Source: Davidsoniella eucalypti (lineage: Eukaryota; Ascomycota; Sordariomycetes; Microascales; Ceratocystidaceae). From it: a stretch of 64,000 nucleotides of DNA. The translations under genes were made by a program, and so were the position numbers. Shown here in pieces: positions 10,519-24,300 of the stretch (within the stretch, counting starts at the first letter, position 1; each line of letters opens with the position of its first letter). The DNA lies in assembly GCA_004009845.1 (NCBI GenBank), contig RMBW01000060.1, forward strand, positions 62,001 through 126,000, written 5' to 3'. The notes below the pieces were generated by a model that did not search any database, was not told the origin of the DNA, and saw only the letters and a list, made by a program, of their open reading frames with translations.

Positions 10519-13500
10519 GTTGGGCAAGAAGAGACAGGTGTTTTGAGTCTAGTATGATGGGATATAGTGTAATTCTATGCGATGGAAGTGAAATGATCAG
10601 AACCAAAGATTCAATAAAGCATCAGAGTGAGATGAGCAGAAGCTTTTGTGTCATCCGCCACTAGCTAAGAGCTTTGCTTAGTCTCGTGTTCTCCGCCTCG
10701 TGGCCTAGACTCTCCACAACCAAGAAAATATCGCCGCCTCGGCGGGAGTTCCTGAAGGAGGAACCTCCATTGTTCACCACGATAACATAACGTATTTCTT
10801 GATAAGTCACACGGTAAGAATTCTCCAGCATCGTTTGGAACGGAATGTATTGTCACCTCCATCCACCCCATGATGTTTTGTCCTCTTCCGGCTTCTTTTC
10901 GCTAGAAGACAAAACGCCAAGATAACTCACGATGTTGTGTTTTATGTGCACCGATACCGCCTAATCCAGTAAAAAAAGCACCGCGTGATCAATAAAAAAA
11001 CTAAGATGCATAGAATGAAGGAGGGATGCATTGGCTGATCAAAGAACCTAGCAACTGTGTAAGTATCGTGACATGTCGAGCCTATTCATCTTATATGCTC
11101 CAAACTAGTGGAAAGGGAAAGCGTAGGCGCCGTTTCGTTTAGGAGGGGAGATGGAAGATGCAAACGTAGTATTGATAGTTTGACTATCATATAAACATAG
11201 GGGAAAAAGGTCACACGCATTCCAAAGTGGTACTGATTTATTGGAGTATCATTTGAAGCTACATAGAAAAGAATGTATAGTTGCTTAGTCATCAAGTTTG
11301 ACATACAGGAAAGTGCAAGCGCCGGCATAGGATTATTCGCTCCACTTAGAGAATAGTACACCCCTTCCCAGACAGTCGTCAAAAGAAAGAATGGTAGCTG
11401 CAACCGCCAACCAAAGAAAAACAAGTGGAGAAAGAGATCCACTCCACCACAGCGACATTTTGCGGGGAACAACTTGAGTACAAAAGAGCCAGAATAATAA
11501 ACACGTGATTGTAGAGTGAGCAGGATATACAGAATTAAGGCGCTTCAAGTTGTCTAAAATAAAACAATAACAAGTCGCAAGCTTTCAACGAAGTCGGAGA
11601 TACTTTATTCAGATCTGGTGTGTAATACACAAGGCGTGTCAGACGAAAACAACAATGGCCTGATGAGTATACATAAGTATCTGTATATCGTTTATTTTGG
11701 AGAAGCTGTCGCCCCATCATTATTGCTAGAGCCAATTCAGCTACAACTTTGGGCTTATATTCAAGGTGGGCTAGCTGTTATACTGTAAGTAAATGACGGC
11801 CGGGAATAGCAAGCATTCGTATTTTTGTGCTTGATAAAACATATTTGTGCGCACCTCCGTACATTCAACTTCATGATGTGATGCAATTTCGGTCGATAGG
11901 AGGATTTTCCATTGACTTTGAGACCTTGCAGATGTTGAGCCTGTTTCATCGACAGATCATCGTCAGATTCATTCTTGGCGAGAAAGCTTGATTTGGTCGC
12001 CATTTGGACAGTTGAATCTTGTGTCAATGACAGTATTGCAAGAGGCTGAACAGCTCGGAGAACATATTTGCCTTAGAACCGAGCTATCACCTAAAAACGA
12101 CTTGGGAAATAAATGGGGTTCGCTTATAGTCTCCCTTTTCCTCCCTTGTGCTATACAGATACATAATGATACATAAGAGGAAAGTGAAAAAAGGTTCGAC
12201 CGAAGGCACCCTTCGGCGCTCCGAGCTTAAGCGCCGAGCTTCCTAGTAGAGGGGTGGATGGAAGCCTTGCTTTTTCAGTGGTCTTTTTGAGTCGCTTGTC
12301 TTTGTCTTTGCTGGCCTTCCTATCACTCCCTTGTCCTACTTTTCATCGTGAACCTGCCGTCTGACAGCTTGTAAGCCTCTTTTTATTTGTGATTTGCTCG
12401 AAGTAGTTAAAAAAAAGATAAAATACCATAAACAAGGGCCTTTGTTGACAAAAGTAAGACAAGAAGATTTTGAGCGTTGACTAAACTGGTGCGAAAGTGG
12501 TAGCACACAAAGTACTTGTACAGATATGTACAACAGCAATAACATGATGCATTACAATCAAAGGTGCTGGTTAGACAAATCAAGAGGATGAAACCATGGC
12601 GGCTTAGATGAAGAATATCATGTGTAACTTGAATGTACAAAGCCGTCTTGTATCCGTCGCTATTCTAAACAACTGATAACAAACATCAAAGCAAGCTTGT
12701 AAAGCCGATCGTCCCGTGATTTGTTGCCATTGAAGAACTTGCTCTACATGCCATCGGTAATATGTGCAACTGCTACTTTGAAGTTTGGCCATCAACATTC
12801 CACCTCAATCCAGGCATCCATCTTTCGGCCTTAGACATCACATCACGACTACCATAAAACCCACCGATAACCACCATCAACTTTCACCTCAATTCTCCTA
12901 TTTTCATGGTATACCCATCAGCTTCTCACATCTTTCAACGCTTTGTCATGCGCCCCCTATGTAAGAGTCTCTCTCAGCATAGCCTGCGAGTCCAAAAATC
13001 TTTGGACCGTGGTGTTCATCACCAAACAGATTAGTTGGGTGCCAGATACCTGCAGGCACTCTTGTTCGCGGATGCTATTTTTAATATCCACGGAGAGAGG
13101 GTATTGATTGAGAGAGCCTGGGCGCCACATCAGCAACAAAAGCAACCCAGGTATACACTATCTGCCCATCCAAAACTCGGCTTAATTTATTTATACTAAT
13201 AACAATTTGATAGTTCAGCTTGTGGGAATGTTAGGCCAGAGGCGTCATTCCACTCCAGAACAACCTCCACTGTCGGTTCGAGGAGAAAACCCTCAATCGT
13301 TCCTCTCGTCGGTAACTATACAGTCTCGATAACGAGACTTATTGTCCGCTTGACTAGAGTCCAGCTATATAATGTAACATAGCTATATAATATATTTATA
13401 TTCTAGTCGTAACATAGCTGCATTCTAGTCGAGCATCTGTTCAAAGTGTTCAGATATACTTACGTGAGGAGGGGGTACGCGAAGAGGAATCGTGACGTAA

Positions 13501-15536
13501 GTCTTTGGCTTGTTTCCTAGAACATTGGTAGAAAAATATCTCTAACACTCATCTTGCAATCATTAGGTTAATTCATCGAAGGCACATGCGTCATTATCCA
13601 GTGCCGGCATTCTTGTCTCTTTTGCTCTTTAATACGTTGAAATATGGGAAACTACCAACTTGCTCGAAAGCTCACCGGGCGCGAGCCTAAGATGGTAATA
13701 ATCAAAGGAAACAATCTTACAGATCTGGTTAACTACGAATACATATATGTATTGTCTTATACGGTATCGAAAAATTCAGAGATATCATGAATGGATCTAG
13801 GTCACACCAGATATATCTAGGGATTTTCAAGGCCTCTCGATTCGAAGTCGCGTAAAAGCTTTGAGAATAAACGAATAATCTTATCAGATGCATTTAGAGT
13901 TGCAAGATGCGCCAAGACTTATTCCGCTCGTACAGAATATAAAAACATACGATATAGGGAATCTTCCAAGCTTTTCTCTTACTCGATACCTAAGAAAAAA
14001 TTGAATAAAAAAATACAACTAAAAATATGCCCTCTCTAATTCGTTGCCTAATTGTACTTTATTGAGTTGATAGCGTTACATCGTGCAGTTAAGTGCACAA
14101 AATAGTTTGAATTTATTTCTTCTAATCCGTCCTTAGTTATCTATGCTTTTTTCCCCCGGATTATTCCTAACATAATAGTTACTACTTTCCCCTCATTAGC
14201 ATTAGCAAAGTAATATTCCTTTGCTCAAGGACAAAATCCGGGGAACATCGCAATGCCAAGACATTTTATTTCTCTAAGGTTTATTTTATTTTATTTTCTG
14301 TTTCCTCTCATTGAATCACGAGCCTTTTCTTCAAACAACAAGGCCAAGGATCTAGAAAATAATAATTATAAAATAAAATAAAAAATTGAAAAAAAGAGAG
14401 GTCTGACCGAGGTTCTTCAAGACCTTCTTATTCTTCTTTCTCTACCTGTAAAAAATTAAAAAGCTTTTCCATCTCAAGGTTTAGGCTACCATTTCCCGAA
14501 TAGAAGAGGGCGTGAGACTTTGTAATTCTTGGCAAGAATAAATTACACAAAGACTAATAAATAAATAAATAAAGACTTGGCATCTAGAGAAAAGAAAAAA
14601 GAAAAAAAACCTAACAATTTTCTAAAAAACGCCAAGAGTCACGGCACTAAATAACCATTTGGCAGTTTTGACAATCTCAGGTTGAAAACTACAGTAACAG
14701 TAGCAAGCAAGAGAAATAAACAAGGAAGTAGTTGACTAGGTAAAAAAACCCAAGATGGGAAATCTCGGGATCTACAACCATCCCTACAACTACATAATAC
14801 AATACAGCTTATTTTATAATTTCATGTCTATGTTTTGCATTCTAGATGACCGTTTTCTCTTGTAATCAACACATACAGATACATTGGCCTAAAACATATT
14901 CCATATACAGCCAAGAAAAAAAAGATGCTTACTACAACTATACTTTGTTTTATTTTTCACGTAGATATATCAACTACAATAGAGATCAACTGCTTATTAG
15001 TGAAAGAACAAAGTCTACGTAACTTTACTATAGCTCATGGTATATCTTGAAGGAAACAAAGAATGATCATAATTGTAGCGTTGAAAAGAAAAAGAAAAAG
15101 ACTATAATATAAACATGAGTTTGCACTCGAGAGCTACAGCGCTCGAGAAATCGAGGATTCCGCCATCTAAGAAGATTACAAAGAATGTTTTCCCTTTTAC
15201 AATAAAGGAAAAGAAGAAGAAAAAAACCAAGACAAGGAAGGAGGGCGGAAAACACCCTGTGGGGAATGAAAAAAAGCTCTAGAAAACATAGATAATAAAA
15301 AAAGACAAAAGATCATTGCATCATATAGCCATCCACCCAGATAGTTCATAGAACTCGATGAAGGAAAAAAGAAAAAAAAGAAAAAACAGAAGCCGCCCAT
15401 AGAGATATCCACCTTTGGATATAGAAAGAAAAAAAATAGAACAAGATATAAAATCACAGAGTAGTAAAAGTTGCTAGTCGTATACACAAGGAATGTAGAG
15501 AAAACTGAACCAAGAAGCAGTAAAAATTTGAGTTTT
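10519..15536. other. Gene-free stretch of about 5 kb
   Basis: No reading frame with plausible coding character or splice structure was found on either strand. The DNA becomes AT-rich after about 13.3 kb with many A- and T-runs, and contains a short TAAATAAATAAA tract at about 14555. A small imperfect repeat (TAACATAGCT/ATTCTAGTCG) occurs at about 13375-13430. A perfect 7-bp inverted repeat (CGGCGCT/AGCGCCG) lies near 12211-12235. The right part probably includes the 3' UTR of the Zn2Cys6 gene and the left part the promoter of the dehydrogenase. Confidence 0.5.
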
Positions 15537-18314
15537 TTACTCTTCCAAGTCTCCCCATAGCTCCTTTAGGTCTGCAGCTCGCCACTGCGTTGCCCAACCA
15601 CAAGTCTTCTCGATCTTGCCAAGCAAGTCAAGAATAGCCTTGTGTTCAGTAGGATGGCTCATACATCTACCCGCAATCCAGAGCGGCTGGATACTATTAG
15701 TCCACGCTCCGTGGTGATCATTGCTCATGCTGATACCGCAGATCTGGCGTGCGTGCCATAGTGCCGAGCGGCTCTTCTGGGCCAGTTTGGCTGCCGGAGG
15801 CTTGTGCTGGAGCATGAGAAGTGCCGCAGTGTGGTAGAGCTGGTTGCCGCTAATAGCGGCAGGGTTGCTGTACAAAACAGTAGGGAATGGGTTACGCTCA
15901 GAAGACGGGATGCACATGATAGGCAGCAACTCTGTCGGTCTTTGAGCGCGCCAGTCTTCCAAGTAGGCCCAAAGCTTGAGCCAGCGATCACGGAACTCGG
16001 CGTCGGTGCGCGGAGGCGAGTCAGCAAAGCAGTTATCCGAAGCTACGGCATCCAGAGATGAAATGGCGAGAAGGTCGAGGACCTGGGCAACCAAGTAGAC
16101 AGCATAGTTGGCCCATTCACCAAAGCCGCGGGTGCTGACGCTGCTGCGGAATAGAGCGACGTCTTCATCCATATCGATTTTCGAGGCCCAGTGGTGGACG
16201 GGAATAAGGGTGTGGACGCTAGAGATAAGACCACCACAGACATCCATGCGAGCAAATGTCCAAAACAAAGACTGCTCGACACCACCAACAAACCCGTTTA
16301 TACCAACAGCCTCCATGAGGCTGGCACAGCCGTCAAGATGACGACGCCACGCCTTGGGGTTGCAGCTCATCATCTCGACGACGCAAAGAACAACACACGA
16401 AGCAATGACGGCAGTAGACCGGGTAGGAAGCTGAGGCAGTAGGCTCTGGATGGCATGCTGGTACAGTACAAGACTACGATCAGTCGGCTTGCCCATCTTT
16501 TGCTCAAGTTGACGAGCAGAAAGAGCCAGCATAGCAAACTTAAGATGCTGATGTTCGTGAGAGCGAGCCATGCAAGGGAGGACATGGCGGAAAGCCTGAT
16601 CACAGTCAAACTTATCGAGCCAAGGCGCAATCTCCTCGACCCAGTTCTTCCAAAGCAAGCATTCCTCGCTGGGGCTAAGGTCCAGCGGCTCGCATTCAGT
16701 GGAAACTTCGCCGGTCGATGATAGAGAACGAGCCATGAGGCTTGCGCCAGAAGGTTCCTCGCTTCCAGTACGCTCACAGGGGGCGGAAGGCAGCTTCTTG
16801 CGGCTTAATGACTGTGGCGTAGCAGGAGAGCCGGAGCGGGTAGGGAAATTAGACTGGCCCTCACGGAAGAGATGATGGCGCAGTGTAGAGTGCAGTTCGA
16901 GATAGGTCGAGCCTGGCACGAAGACGCCATCGTCACGATACGACTCGATAGGGAAGATCTGCTGTTCGCGGGGGCTGGTGTCCATGACGGTAGACGGCGG
17001 CGTAAGTCCCATTTGTGCGGATGCGGAAGCCTGATGATGGTGTATCGGCAAGTCTGCTGATGCCGTGCTACTAGCAACACGAGAGACGGGCGGCGAGGGA
17101 CCACCCCTGCTCAAGTACAGCAGATTAGCAACAGCGCTCTCAGTCAGACTCTGCTGGGCAGTAGCAGGGACCGCGTTGCCATTGTTGACAATGGGGGGAA
17201 GTACATGCTGGTCATGTGACATGGCAGTGAAGGACGAGGCAGAGGGCAAGGGCAAGGGCAGTTTTTCGTCGGTCGACATAAGAGAAGACACAGAGTGGTT
17301 CGCGGGCGAAGGGAAGCCATAGGCGCCATGGTGTGAGTGAGGAGGGTGTGGGTGAGATTGCGAGTAAGATTGTGAGTGAGATTGGGCCTGGGGCAGTGAC
17401 TGGGCAAAAGTATGAGGAGGGAGAGTAGTAGTAGTAGAGTCGATAGAGGATGTGTGAGAAGGGGTGATGAGGTCGGCAGAGTGGCCGTGTTGGCTGCTTG
17501 GGCTCTGCAACGCCGGCAGCTGGTAGCGCTGCTGTGGCGTGAGTTGCTGCTGTGGTGGCGACGGTTGTTGCTGGCGGTGTTGGTGCTTCTCCTGTTCTTG
17601 TTCCTGTGTTGGCGGCGATAGCTTCCGCTGTTTATGGGGCGGCTTAGACGACGCAGCAGACTTGTTATGGCAATGCTTCTCAGAGGCTCCAGAGGGACCG
17701 TCACTGTCGTAGTCGCTACCGGCGTCTGGAGAGGGCATGTGCAGGTGGTAGTCACGGATGACCTCGTCGCGAACATCGAGGATTTCGTAAGTGCGAGGGC
17801 GCTTAACAGCACGGCGCATGGACGGGTGGTCTTCGAGGATATATTGCGAGTTTTCAGCACGGAAAGTGAGCTTGACGCCCCATTCACAGGGCTCTTGGCG
17901 GCGAGTGCAAGCAGTGCAGCTAGGGCGGATCTCGTCACACTTTCTCTTCCGGCGGCGGCAGTTCAAGCATCCAGTGCGTGTCCGGGCCATCTTCTTGCGT
18001 TTACGCGGGGGCGACTCAGCAGATGCCAGATCTGCAGAGGTGGTTGTGGTGGGCGTCATGGCAGCAGCAGCAGCAGCTGGAGGAGCAGTAGAGGCCGAGG
18101 AAGTGGTGATAGGCGATGGTATAGCAGTTCTTGTGCTGGCGTTGGCTCTGTTGCTAGCAGAGACGATTTCTGGCGAGGGAGACGTCAGGTTCGCGATCGA
18201 GCACTGGGACTGGCTTGGCGATGTGTGTTTTGGCGAGTGGGCAGAACGAGCATTAGAAGATGTGGCCGAGGCATCTTGTGATGACGCTCGGGGTTTAGGA
18301 GGCAAGTTTGACAT
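15537..18314 (-). CDS. Zn2Cys6 fungal transcription factor
   Basis: Single exon, 925 residues, ATG at 18314. The binuclear zinc cluster is at 116-143 with canonical spacing C-x2-C-x6-C-x6-C-x2-C-x6-C (RTGCLNCRRRKRKC followed by DEIRPSCTAC). It is preceded by a basic stretch PPRKRKK that could serve as a nuclear localisation signal. Ser/Thr/Ala-rich tracts cover 1-100, and a long Gln/His/Pro/Ser-rich, presumably disordered segment covers about 200-490. The C-terminal half is helical (for example LSARQLEQKM, VVLCVVEMMSC) and resembles the fungal-specific regulatory domain found C-terminal to Zn clusters. It should bind DNA in the nucleus; its target pathway is unknown because no metabolic cluster is adjacent. 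The 1.3 kb upstream of the ATG is rich in pyrimidines on the coding strand, consistent with a long leader. Confidence 0.9.
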   Translation of the reverse strand: MSNLPPKPRASSQDASATSSNARSAHSPKHTSPSQSQCSIANLTSPSPEIVSASNRANASTRTAIPSPITTSSASTAPPAAAAAAMTPTTTTSADLASAESPPRKRKKMARTRTGCLNCRRRKRKCDEIRPSCTACTRRQEPCEWGVKLTFRAENSQYILEDHPSMRRAVKRPRTYEILDVRDEVIRDYHLHMPSPDAGSDYDSDGPSGASEKHCHNKSAASSKPPHKQRKLSPPTQEQEQEKHQHRQQQPSPPQQQLTPQQRYQLPALQSPSSQHGHSADLITPSHTSSIDSTTTTLPPHTFAQSLPQAQSHSQSYSQSHPHPPHSHHGAYGFPSPANHSVSSLMSTDEKLPLPLPSASSFTAMSHDQHVLPPIVNNGNAVPATAQQSLTESAVANLLYLSRGGPSPPVSRVASSTASADLPIHHHQASASAQMGLTPPSTVMDTSPREQQIFPIESYRDDGVFVPGSTYLELHSTLRHHLFREGQSNFPTRSGSPATPQSLSRKKLPSAPCERTGSEEPSGASLMARSLSSTGEVSTECEPLDLSPSEECLLWKNWVEEIAPWLDKFDCDQAFRHVLPCMARSHEHQHLKFAMLALSARQLEQKMGKPTDRSLVLYQHAIQSLLPQLPTRSTAVIASCVVLCVVEMMSCNPKAWRRHLDGCASLMEAVGINGFVGGVEQSLFWTFARMDVCGGLISSVHTLIPVHHWASKIDMDEDVALFRSSVSTRGFGEWANYAVYLVAQVLDLLAISSLDAVASDNCFADSPPRTDAEFRDRWLKLWAYLEDWRAQRPTELLPIMCIPSSERNPFPTVLYSNPAAISGNQLYHTAALLMLQHKPPAAKLAQKSRSALWHARQICGISMSNDHHGAWTNSIQPLWIAGRCMSHPTEHKAILDLLGKIEKTCGWATQWRAADLKELWGDLEE

Positions 18315-21300
18315 GACGACGACAGAGAAGGTCCCGAGGCAAAGGAGAGTAGACAGAAGAAGAACAAGAGCAGAGGCTACAAGATAGCGTCGTCAAAATT
18401 GGCTATGAAAAGTTCGGGATCGAGGGAACAAAGACGAGACAAAGCCCAACGACACATGTATGTGGTTGAGGGCGCTGGTGAAGGTATGGTGATGTTCTGG
18501 TGGATATGTGGGTATCGAGATCTCGCGGCGGACGAGAAGAGCAGCCTCGGAGATGGAGCGGTGCACTTGGAAAGAAGACTAGTAGTGGGTGGCGGTTGGA
18601 CGGTGTTGTGTTGTGTTATGGTGTCAAGTATGGTGTGTTGGGTTGTAGTAGCAGTAGCAGTGTCGGAGCAAGACGAAGAGACAGGCAGTCGAAAAGCGAG
18701 CAGTGAAGCCGTCGAGGGTCACAGCCAGTGTTATAAGTATTATAGCAGCACAAAGTACAGGCGTAGAACAGCGGTAGAACGAAAGATGAGCGTATAATGG
18801 GCGTAAACTGGGTGTGTAGCAAGCAAGGCCCATGCAAGTATGCAAGTGGTCCGCAGAGGTTAGTTATATTGACAGGGCCCGGGTCGACTATAATGTGGAG
18901 GGCAGAAAGGGAAGGGTGAATGGATAATACCCAGTCGGGCTGCAACAACGATAAATTCGCTGTTTTTTTCGGTTTTCGAGGGGGTTGTTTCGACGTCCAG
19001 CGCTCTTCTGATCGTGTGATGGCTATGCAGCAGTCTAGTAGACTATGTCAACTAGACCAACAGCCAAGACGATGACGCTATAGATGTCGTAGGCAGTCCA
19101 GTGGTAGACAAGGTCGCAGGCATAAGCGACGAACTGCAAGGCAGCAGTGAGTGAGTGAGTGAGCAGAGTAAATAAATCTCTTGATAGAGACAGAGGCGCC
19201 CCTTGACAGAAATGCTGATTTGAATTTGATGACGATGATGGATTCTCGGTCTGGGAAAATCTTTCCAGGGAAAAACAGACAGAAAAGAGAGAGAAGCGCC
19301 GCTGGGAATAAATATGGCCACTCAACAAAAGACAGAGTCTATAACAAGCAATCGCCTATCTACAGACCATCGCAAAAAAATAAAATAATAAAAAAGAAGA
19401 AAAATAAAAAAGGACTACGGCTAGAACACTAGCGGATTCTACAGCTGCTTTTCTCTGTCTAGCCGGCCTCGTTTACATTTTCTAGTTTGGTGATCAATAC
19501 TATTGAATCCTCGGGTGGCGGCTCGACTTTGCGGCGCGAAGATTAAGAATAGTGGTAGCGTTCTCCTGTATTTGTTTGTCTTCATTTGCAACCGCAGGCG
19601 CATACAAATCTAGTAAACACCACCACCACAATATCACGAGCAGCATCACACATTAGGTGGTTTTCCCCGCGTTTTGGCTGTTTATTTTCCTGATTGCAGC
19701 AGCAGATCTCGAAGCTAGCCAGCTTAGCGCAGAGCCAAACCAAGTACCAACGTACCGCCGAGGATGCATGAATTATCTAATATTTGTATTGTCTGAACAC
19801 CGCCTAGCTCGACGTTCTGCACGTGACAATGCGACGTTCTAGCGATGGCTTCATTTTGCTCCTGGTGCCCCTAGTCTCCAACTGGTCAAGTCTCCGTGAT
19901 TTCTTCGTCCCTACTACCTGCCTGCCGTTCTTGATGATAGGCATGGGCTTGCCATTGGCCAGGCTCGGCATCTTTCTGTCAAGGACCCTCCCTCTGTTGC
20001 CTATTTGCATCTGTATCTGAGTATTGTTTCCCTGATTTGCCGTAGTAGCATTTTGCCGCCGTTTGAGAAAGAGAGCCCAAGAAAGCTCCTTCTTCTTTCG
20101 TCCTCTTGGGCTGCGTTCTGCGTTCTGCTTTCATGCTTCGGAAACTGCTTCCCCACGGGGACCACCCAACAATCCACTGGCTTGGCTTTGTGGGATTCTT
20201 TTTTTCTTGCCAGGATATGGCGATTTTAGTTTCTAAGATATGTACATACACATATCGTACTAACAAGACGCCCCGCTTTTCTTTCTATTTTCTTCCATTT
20301 TCCCTTTTTGGTCCTTTAGGCACTGACTGACCAAGCTTTTTGAAGCTTTGTGTCTTGATTTCGTAACACTTTTTGGGGGGTTTCCTAGTTGTACTTTCCA
20401 TTCTCCTAGTCTGCTGTAGCCAGTCATCGTCCTGCTATTTGCGACCTTGATAACTGGAAAAGGGTGTCGCCCATGCTTGCCTGCTCTCGGAGCAGAGGAA
20501 GGCGCCACATTCTGTCTTTGATGCAAAGTAACAACTATCCTTGAACCACTACAACCATGAAAGTGACTGACAGTCCAGGCGCTCCTGTGTCTTCTTTCGT
20601 TTCTCAGCCCCTGTTTGTCGCAGTTCTTGGTGTTGGGTCATAGTCGTACGCTTTTAATCTTTTTTTAAATTGTTGTCTTTGACGGAGCCTCAGTTCTTCC
20701 CCAAGAAATAATCAGAAATCGCTTGTGAAGAAGGGTGGTCTTGCGCCTTCCGGTTTTAGCCCTTTGCCATCGGCATTTTCGGTTACTGCTTCCCTTTCGC
20801 TAGCATCACAAGCGCTTGAATCTTCCGTTCTACCGGCTTATGTAATCCTGGTCAGGCGAAGCTTTTTTTTCCTCATGCTCAGTTTAGCGTCCCTGGCCAT
20901 GCATGTAAAATGTGGATTGTGGATTGTGGGTGGATTGATTACATTACAACTGTATTGTGTGTTCCTGCTGCCATCAAAAGTCGCTTGGTCTTGCCTCTTG
21001 GAGATCTCCAAAACAAGACAGAAAAGGCCCACCCCAAGGGCCAAAGGAACTATTTCATTGTGCTGTGATATAATGCCAGTAGACAGATATACATGTAATG
21101 ACTACGGGACTCATATCAGGCGATTTTGAGCTCTTCTCACGCGTGAATGAACTCTGACTAACCGAGACGGGCCCTCGATGGAAATTTTCTTCACTGCAAC
21201 GCCTCACACTTGATTCTACTTTCACTCAATTGCATTGGCCGGCCTTTGGCCTTGTGTAGCAGCCAGTGGCAACCTTGCCAGGCTTATTGTTACGTCGGGC

Positions 21301-24300
21301 GGGTTTCGATTCTCTAACAAAGCACTCTTGCCCCAGACAAGCCTGCGCTAAACATCACGAAGTTTTCTGTTCTTCACGCCCGCCTGTTGCTTGGTCCTTC
21401 TCCACCTGAAGTATAGGGTTAGGGCTAGCGGTGGTAGATAGTCAGCCTCGGCAATGTTTATAGTGAGGGAGACGGATAACAAGAACAGCATCCGCTTCCT
21501 CTATCTTGCTAACCCAAGAAGCGCAAACAATCAACAAATACCAACAAATACAAAAAAAAATACAAAAAACTAATCATCAAAACTTCCTCTCCTCCGGCCC
21601 CAGAGAAAAGGAACGCCTTCAGCAGGCCTTTAGGCGTCACACGTACCGCCTTTCTCCCTTTCCACACCAAAAAAAACTCCACATTCCGAGCAAAGTCCGG
21701 CAGCTTACAGCACCCTTTATTTGTATTATTAGCGCAACGGTTCGTGTTTTATCCCTATTTCTTAAGAGTTTTGTCTTGGCTTACAAGGCTGCGTCGACAT
21801 TTATTTCCCAAACAAGCGAGCAATCGATCGAGTCGCAGTCAGACGGAAGCTCAAATTGCAGGAAGAAAAGAAAAAACCAAGCTAACCAGGTCACTTGACC
21901 ATTATCGCCTCTTGTTCAACTTCAATGTGCCGTGTCAACTAAGCTTCTCTTACTGCTATCATTTTATAGCCCTTTCCAAACAGTATCCGTGCTGGGTGCT
22001 CAAGTAGGGATAGTCTGGAAATAATGATGATGCTAAGGGGGCACCGCGATATAGCGCTTCTGCTTCACCTTTACAAGCTCTGTTATTGGCCCAAGCTAAC
22101 AAGCTTTGCAGATCCTTTGCGAACTTACAGGCTGGCGCTTTCCAGGTTTCTTTTCCGTGGTCTTGTGATCTCATGAACCGCCTCTGGATACATGTACTTA
22201 TGCTATGTATATCTACAGGCCTCTTCTTGTCCATTCTTTTATATCTTCGCCTCTCCTGAGCGGCGGTAAACTCAGGTGTACATGGAATGTGGTTTTATAC
22301 CGATAGTCAATCCTTTCTTTCAGCCTCCAGCGTTATCTTTTCTTTTGCCAAGATAGGAAAAAGCGAGCGTCGTCTTCACGCAAGGTCATACATGGAGTTG
22401 TACTACGTATTTATATGTTACAATCAGCCGCAGCAAACAAGTCTCGCCTTAGGATAAGTTGCTCAACGGACGGTGAGCTTATTTACTGGTTAGTACCTAG
22501 CTTTCGGTCACTCATACTTACATGAATCTCCGACGGTGGCCCGACTTAGGGAGAAAAACAAGGCTCTTAGGAACAAGAAAAGAGAAAAAACGACCTGTGC
22601 TTTTAGTTCCCTCGTTGGTTGTTCTTCGAGGTAAGTGTCTTCTTATTTCTTGTTGCTTACTCTGCTAGTGCCTGAATAGACCTCACCAAGGGGGCACGAG
22701 GCCCTGTCTCGTATACGTAGAGCCTCAGACAAGTCGATAGTAATCATGCAAAGTCAGCTATATGTAACTATTTCTACTTTATACGATCGTAAGAATCACT
22801 TGCATATATGTATGTGTGCTCATCGAACAATAGACTCGGCCTATGCTTCTCTTTTATCCAACTCGCTGGGCCGTACGAGACTTCCGATTAACTTCCAAAG
22901 TCGAACAACCCTAACCGTTACAAGTATTTATCTATTTTTCCTCTAAAGGGTAATAAATCGTCCGCCCTGGCCAGTACCAAGGCAAGGCATCAAAAGCTTA
23001 TATAACACTCAACTTGGCAAAAAAGTCCGGCCAAACAAGAAGTCATAGCACCAACTTGGCATAACTGCTGCCCAATTCGAGAACACGCTGCGGCGATCCG
23101 ATCTGATATGGCCTTCTGTGCAGTGTGTCATAGATAGCAAGATAAATAGAGAATGCTACCATATATGTACACATCTGTCCCACGTATTTACAACTTAGTA
23201 GCTATGCCAAGCATCAAAACCCGGTCACACTTCACACGTGATGACTGTCCTTGTCAACAAGTCTTCTCTTCTTTTCGACTCGGGAAGAAAAGTAAAACGA
23301 AGCGAGGTCTAGAATGAAGTATATGATGATCAAAGACAGTATGGCTAGGCCATAAAAGTCTCACGATACCAGAGCACAAGTAAAATGCCACGCATTCCCA
23401 GATCCCGTTGGCTGTAACCTTTCGTCCGGTCGTCCAGATCTTTTCCTCTTTTCTTACAAACAACATATATTTTATAGGCCCAAGATTTCACGATCCCATT
23501 CCCACTCTACAAGCCTTGTATCCTGCGTTCCATCCTTCGGCGCATAATGACAGCATCCTAAACTTCTTCGTTGAATGCCTTTTCCCCCTCGCTTTTCCTC
23601 CCATCCTACTAGTTGTAGTTGAACAGCAAAAAAAAAAAGCAAAAAGAAAAAGGTGACAGGCCGATATGTAAGCTGTAGTTATTTTGGACATGTGCCACAA
23701 GATCTCCGCAGCGAATCCTGAGCGTCGTGCGTTGCTCAAAGAATTTCGTCAAGTCTTAGCTCGAGGGAAGTCTGGAACTTCAGCTTTCCGTTTTCCGCCT
23801 ATACCTCATACAGGAAAAGATCAAGTAAAAAAAAGCCACCAAACCAACAAAACCCCCCCCCGTCTTGCTTATGGCCGTTTTGTCTACTGGAGCTTCTTAA
23901 CTCTAGCAAAGGAGAGAAAATACATTAGAAAGAACAAAACTAAGCTCCGAGTTGCTTTTTTGTCTGTGAGGATGAGGCCAAGTCGGGCCTCTAGATGGAC
24001 CTTGTAGCTTTGATGATGGGCATGGCTCGCGCCATTTGTATCAAAGCAGTCATGGAAATAAACACTCGAGTGTAATAAGACTTCTGGGATGCCGTTGCTC
24101 CGATACAATCTATACCCATCAACGGCTAACTTGCATTGTGACACATCACATTAAGCAAGTATATAGATACGTATGTATATATGTACATTACATACACATT
24201 GTGATGTATGCATACGTGTAAAGGTAAATACGTGTCGATGTCACCGTGAGGTTCATCATACCAAAAGCCCGCTGTCAGCCATCGCTTGACATTCCATATC

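Noticed and set aside
11333..11548. Short hydrophobic open frame on the minus strand
   Set aside because: Its apparent start is TTG; the ATG-initiated part is about 42 residues with one hydrophobic stretch and no recognisable family.
12194..12245. GGTTCGACC phrase and a GC-rich inverted repeat, considered as a tRNA or terminator
   Set aside because: No acceptor stem, anticodon arm or A-box could be placed around it.
20725..21129. Open frame of about 134 codons in the gene-poor region
   Set aside because: It starts at GTG, has no domain motif, and lies in AT/CT-rich DNA without splice signals; coding character is poor.
21506..22007. Two overlapping open frames of 130 and 87 codons
   Set aside because: They overlap in different frames, are Lys/Ser/Arg biased from A-rich sequence, and have no recognisable features.
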